A stretch of DNA of 64,000 nt, taken from assembly GCF_009789555.1 (NCBI RefSeq), contig NZ_CP046903.1, positions 1-64,000 on the forward strand. The letters are read 5' to 3'. The stretch comes from Stutzerimonas stutzeri. GTDB lineage: Bacteria > Pseudomonadota > Gammaproteobacteria > Pseudomonadales > Pseudomonadaceae. The stretch's first letter is position 1; each line of letters opens with the position of its first letter. The notes below the pieces were generated by a model. That model saw nothing but the letters and a program-made list of their open reading frames with translations. It did no database searches and was not told where the DNA came from. Positions 60,567 to 64,000 of this stretch are shown here, one piece after another. The position numbers were made by a program, and so were the translations under genes.

Positions 60567-60736
60567 ATGTCATTTCCTTCTTTGGATATTTTTTCCTGTT
60601 TGTGTGCCCGATACATATAGATCCAAATCAGTAACTGAGTGATGATACTGACGGCATTCCAATGACTCTGTGATCTGACCGCACCATAAAGAGCGATCAT
60701 CAGGTACAGCACAATTAGCCAATAAAACCATTTCAT
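60563..60736 (-). CDS. Small membrane protein coupled to the DksA-like gene
   Basis: 57 residues, MKWFYWLIVLYLMIALYGAV at the start, second hydrophobic stretch SIITQLLIWIYMY, basic tail. Its TGA overlaps the DksA-like ATG, and a shared-type promoter at 60809-60837 precedes it. Two predicted helices; unknown function. Confidence 0.65.
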   Translation of the reverse strand: MKWFYWLIVLYLMIALYGAVRSQSHWNAVSIITQLLIWIYMYRAHKQEKISKEGNDI

Positions 60737-60808
60737 AAAGCACCGATATTTCTCTTAGCCCAATATCTGCGCCTATCCGCTGATAGGCGCGATAAGTCGT
60801 GCTCGATT

Positions 60809-60837
60809 ACAATGATCGAGCTTTGGCGAATCCCAAC
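60809..60837 (-). promoter_or_regulatory. GTTGGGTT-type promoter for 60736-60165
   Basis: GTTGGGAT, 15 bp, then CATTGT. Confidence 0.6.
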
Positions 60838-60839
60838 TC

Positions 60840-62564
60840 TTAGCGCTTAGTTGCCTTGAGAAGGAGCACGCTTATAGACGTACCGGCAAATGCGTTCTCG
60901 ATTGGCTGCGAAAACTCAAGGTCGAAGCCTGGAAGGAGATCCGCAGCCTTGCCGCGAGCACTCAGAGGGAGCACCGCACCAATACGCCCGCCCTGGGCTA
61001 CCAGAGTGCCCGCATGCTGCAGATGCGCCTGCCAACGCCCCTCGCTATAGGGTGGGTTCATCGCGATCACAGAGAAGGCGTCACCAGCGCTCCAGGCGAG
61101 GAAATCGCCCTCGATGACCTGATGTCCCTTCTTGCGCAGGATTTCGCAGTGCAGGGGGCTGATCTCTACGCACCGGGTACGATCCTTCGGTAGTAGATCC
61201 GCAATGCCTCCTTGACCAGCCTGAGGCTCACACACGGTATCCAGCAGGCCGATATCCAGCCAATCCACCAGTTGGCGTGCTACCGCCTCGGGGGTGGGGA
61301 AGAATTGATGTGACCGCTGATCCGGCAGGACCCCCAACGCGGCAGTTTCGTGGATCAGGTCCAGTGCATCAAAATCGAACTGCCAATACGTGATCCTGGG
61401 TTGTTCCGCGCATGGCGTCAGCACGCCGCCGAGCGCCTGCATGACGGCTCCGACCTCGGCCCGTAGATGCTTGCTGTGCTCACGGCAGGAGAAGGGCAGG
61501 GACACCGCGTTACGCACCGGAATGTATTCGTATTCGCGACGGAAGCTTTCAGACTTAACCATCTTCTTGAAAGGCTCGATCTGGGCCAGCAGAGCCCCTA
61601 CCGCATTTGAAAATGGCCGATCAAACAGTGGCCTGTTCTTGAATGTGCCTGTAGGTGCCCGCTTCGGCCGCTTGCGGAACGATTCAGGTATGGCTGCAGG
61701 GTGCAGATAAGCAAGGATGCTATTGAGCCGATACGCCATCTCAGGATGCACATCCAGGTGAGCTGTGCCCACCTTGAACGCCTTCACCCGAAATGCGCCG
61801 GCGTCCGCTTCGATCCACTCTCCAGACGCCGCGCGTGCGGTCTGCAGTAGTCGTCCCGTTGAAGATCGGCAGGGATCGTCGCGACCCATGAATTTCGCGA
61901 TCACCATCCGCAGGTCGTGGATATACCCCTCGCGATCATGCGACGTGCTTCCCCACTCGTTGAACACGCCACTCATGATCATGCGCTTGGAGAATCCCTC
62001 TGGAACATTCGTTACGTGCTGACGCGATATTCCCTTGAATATTCCATCTACCCGCTCAGCCAAGAACTCGGCTCTCCGAGCCTGCAAAGAAATGATCGTG
62101 CTCCGAAGATTGTCGATATTAAAATCCGGCATATCACGTTCTGGGTTCTGGCCCTTTACATAATTATGGTCACGCCAGGCGTTCAGGATTTCATTCCACT
62201 GATTACGGCGCTCCTGCGGCATATAGTCCATCAGGTCCGTTTCCCGCAGCGCTTTATCCCAGTATGTGGCTTCCAGCTCAAACAGGGCGCCTTGGAGTTG
62301 AAATATCTCGGAGAACGAGTTTGTGTGACGAAGACTTGCCGAGTGGCCGTACTTGTCTTTACTGTTCCCATTGAAAAAGTAGTGCATAACACCCGAGACA
62401 TTCTCTTGGGTGTAGATAGCATGCACTTCCAATATCTTTTTCTTGGTTGCCTCATAAGCTGAGACAAGGGAGGAGAATCGGTCGAAAGCGACCGGAGCAT
62501 AGAACGTGTCTATAATATCGGCAGGGATTACTTCTGGCTCTGTTGCGGGTATGTTGCTCAACAT
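60840..62564 (-). CDS. DUF4942-containing DNA methyltransferase-like protein
   Basis: 574 residues. N-terminal two thirds are a DUF4942-type region; the C-terminal third is a class I SAM methyltransferase with FFPTPEAVARQLVDWL (recognition of SAM), VCEPQAGQGGIADLL (motif I) and VIAMNPPYSEGRWQ (NPPY, amino-methyltransferase). Plasmid and phage relatives are thought to modify adenine in DNA and could protect against host restriction. ATG 62564 has AGGTGA 5 bases before it. Confidence 0.85.
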   Translation of the reverse strand: MLSNIPATEPEVIPADIIDTFYAPVAFDRFSSLVSAYEATKKKILEVHAIYTQENVSGVMHYFFNGNSKDKYGHSASLRHTNSFSEIFQLQGALFELEATYWDKALRETDLMDYMPQERRNQWNEILNAWRDHNYVKGQNPERDMPDFNIDNLRSTIISLQARRAEFLAERVDGIFKGISRQHVTNVPEGFSKRMIMSGVFNEWGSTSHDREGYIHDLRMVIAKFMGRDDPCRSSTGRLLQTARAASGEWIEADAGAFRVKAFKVGTAHLDVHPEMAYRLNSILAYLHPAAIPESFRKRPKRAPTGTFKNRPLFDRPFSNAVGALLAQIEPFKKMVKSESFRREYEYIPVRNAVSLPFSCREHSKHLRAEVGAVMQALGGVLTPCAEQPRITYWQFDFDALDLIHETAALGVLPDQRSHQFFPTPEAVARQLVDWLDIGLLDTVCEPQAGQGGIADLLPKDRTRCVEISPLHCEILRKKGHQVIEGDFLAWSAGDAFSVIAMNPPYSEGRWQAHLQHAGTLVAQGGRIGAVLPLSARGKAADLLPGFDLEFSQPIENAFAGTSISVLLLKATKR

Positions 62565-62591
62565 GGTCATCACCTATAAGGAAATGACCAA

Positions 62592-62620
62592 ATTGTCCCG
62601 CGCGGGCTTAAATACCCAAA
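62592..62620 (-). promoter_or_regulatory. CTTGGGTT-type promoter for the methyltransferase gene
   Basis: TTTGGGTA, 15 bp, then GACAAT. Weakest match at the first position. Confidence 0.5.
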
Positions 62621-62630
62621 TCAACGCTAC

Positions 62631-63461
62631 CTAACTTTCGGGCTCAGCAATGATATCGTTCATGTCTTGCTCAAGGTCCTCAGGGGGAAAATTCCCTTTC
62701 TGGAACTGGAGCGTCATTTGATCGAGCAGTCTAAAGTTGAATTTAATTGCCTTAACTGTCCGGTGCTCTTTTATTAACTCGTAGTCCAGTTCCATGCTGC
62801 ATTTATTGCGCAGCTCTTTCACTGAAGCATCGATTACACGACTGCGCAGATTACTAAAGCGCTCATAGGTCTCGCCGAGCTGAAGGCGCCGGCGCAGCTC
62901 CTCAACTGTGATGTAAAGCCATCCTTTCGACTTGTACTGCATCAGCATCTCAAAGAGTCGAAAGCTATAGGTTGATTCGATGCCGGAAACACGCCAAAGG
63001 TCGTAGGACGTGTAATGGCCGATCAGCCTGGAGAGATATGGCTTAACGGTCGTGGAGAAAAGAAGCTCTACCCGGCCTTCGCCTTTGACATAGGTGCAGC
63101 GCTCAACCCAGCGGACCTCGTGGATCGCCCGGCCTTTGCCAGTCCCGGTGATGGAGGTGATCTTGGCGTTGAACAGCTGCTTGGCGGCGTCCTGGAGCTG
63201 GGTGTAGGCATCGCTCTTGTTGACCGTGTACCGGCTCATGAAGTCGTGCGCGGTGACTACGATCCCGTTGGGCATGGGCTTGCGCGAATCGATCTTGGCA
63301 ATGGCCAGCAGGATCAGCCGCTGCTCAGCCACGGACAAGCGATAGGACGCGCCCACCAGATCGTTGTGCTTGGAGACAACGTGAGGCGAAATCATCGTTT
63401 CATTGCTGGTGTCGCTGTCTGGCTCAGTGGCGACGCTATCAGTCGTGATGATGTCTCCCAT
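62631..63461 (-). CDS. repA: Replication initiator RepA (Rep_3 family)
   Basis: 276-residue initiator of the Rep_3 (RepB/Pi) superfamily with two winged-helix domains: SYRLSVAEQRLILLAIAKID, then FMSRYTVNKSDAYTQLQDAA, and in the second half DLWRVSGIESTYSFRLFEML and YITVEELRRRLQL. Binds the iterons directly upstream. GGGAT or GAGG sites precede the ATG at 63461. Confidence 0.93.
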   Translation of the reverse strand: MGDIITTDSVATEPDSDTSNETMISPHVVSKHNDLVGASYRLSVAEQRLILLAIAKIDSRKPMPNGIVVTAHDFMSRYTVNKSDAYTQLQDAAKQLFNAKITSITGTGKGRAIHEVRWVERCTYVKGEGRVELLFSTTVKPYLSRLIGHYTSYDLWRVSGIESTYSFRLFEMLMQYKSKGWLYITVEELRRRLQLGETYERFSNLRSRVIDASVKELRNKCSMELDYELIKEHRTVKAIKFNFRLLDQMTLQFQKGNFPPEDLEQDMNDIIAEPES

Positions 63462-63566
63462 GCCTCAATCCCGGTCAAAAGTCATTCAGGGTGTTGAGCA
63501 TAAAGGCCTTTCCCGGAAACCCCAACCGACCATCCTGCAGATATCTCGCACGGTGCCGGCAGGTAA

Positions 63567-63963
63567 TGGAATCTGTAGCCATGACAGCTTGATGCGGGTG
63601 ATCTTCTCGACCTGGAATCTGTAGTCATGAGGTTTTCCTGAGGTCATGTCAGCATGGAATCTGTAGTCATAAGGCCACGCCGCCCTGGTTGGGAACATGG
63701 AATTTGTAGTCATGAGGCGTTCCGATCCGCTCGTTTCGCATGGAATCTGTAGTCATGACGCCGAGAGAGGGAGGTTTTCCACCTGGAATCTGTAGTCATG
63801 AGGGCTCCAAAGCCTGGCTTACGACATGGAATCTGTAGTCATGAGCCCGTTCGGAGCGCTGCTTAACATGGAATTTGTAGTCATCAGACCGCACCCATCG
63901 ACCGATCTGCGGCTCAAAATCGTGACATTTATCATGCTCACAGCATGGAATTTGTAGCTGTGA
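63567..63963 (+). repeat. oriV: Origin iterons: nine copies of TGGAATCTGTAGTCATGA
   Basis: Nine 18-bp direct repeats start at 63567, 63613, 63655, 63698, 63741, 63784, 63827, 63869 and 63946. Six centre-to-centre steps are 42 or 43 bp (about four helix turns), the first is 46 and the last 77, with an AT-rich piece in that last gap (63915-63935). Copies 4, 8 and 9 have TTTGT for TCTGT; copy 9 is the most divergent. They lie upstream of repA in the usual place of an iteron origin. Confidence 0.95.
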
Positions 63964-64000
63964 GGCCAGCGAGACAATCGGAAGTTGTTCAAGGTTCCGA

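Noticed and set aside
63567..63963. CRISPR array
   Set aside because: Repeats are 18 bp with 24-25-bp spacers, lie next to a Rep_3 gene and no cas genes exist; they are iterons.

Overview
The window looks like part of a large Pseudomonas plasmid. A rep gene with nine iterons sits at the right end, a parA-parB-parS partition locus lies about 11-14 kb away from it, and a MvaT-type (Pseudomonas-specific H-NS-like) gene lies between them. The left 26 kb is a mosaic of catabolic, resistance and mobile DNA, and the middle is packed with small genes of unknown function. Composition is GC-rich apart from one AT-richer integron cassette.

Left part (1-26 kb). A TRAP transporter pair (dctQM) is followed by a short integron-cassette array without an integrase in view. 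It holds a YqhA-like membrane protein, a GNAT acetyltransferase cassette and a secreted NTF2-like cassette, with two clear attC sites. The GNAT cassette is interrupted by an IS3-family element (3-bp duplication GAA), and the array is followed by an IS1182-family element. Next comes a tightly overlapped minus-strand operon: LysR regulator, NMT1/SsuA-type ABC transporter, cobalt-type nitrile hydratase beta and alpha, its His-tailed activator, an isochorismatase-fold hydrolase in the place usually held by an amidase, and a HupE-type metal permease. This reads as nitrile import, hydration, amide hydrolysis and cofactor supply. After it come umuDC and a divergent SRAP gene sharing one LexA box, a chromate operon (chrB-chrA-rhodanese-chrB C-terminal domain), and debris of IS21-like and Tn7-like ends that has cut an S8 subtilase gene.

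Middle part (26-49 kb). There are about 40 mostly small genes, many on the minus strand. Recognisable ones are ASCH, DUF262-like, Xre/MbcA/ParS-like antitoxin domain, SLOG, DUF1173, PAPS-reductase-like (DndC-like), DUF551, secreted endonuclease I with an Ada-like tail, EAL domain, UvrD-like helicase and a tyrosine recombinase. Many transcription units here and in the backbone share one promoter: CTTGGGTT, 15 bp, then a -10 hexamer of form NANNNT. I count 21 sites, which suggests a plasmid-wide regulon.

Right part (49-64 kb). This is the backbone: parA, parB, four parS-like sites with an extra central base, a ParB-like protein behind a 25-bp palindrome, MvaT, a P4-type integrase next to a 31-bp palindrome, a PPP-type phosphatase, a zinc-finger-less DksA-like protein, a DUF4942 methyltransferase, RepA, and nine 18-bp iterons mostly 42-43 bp apart.
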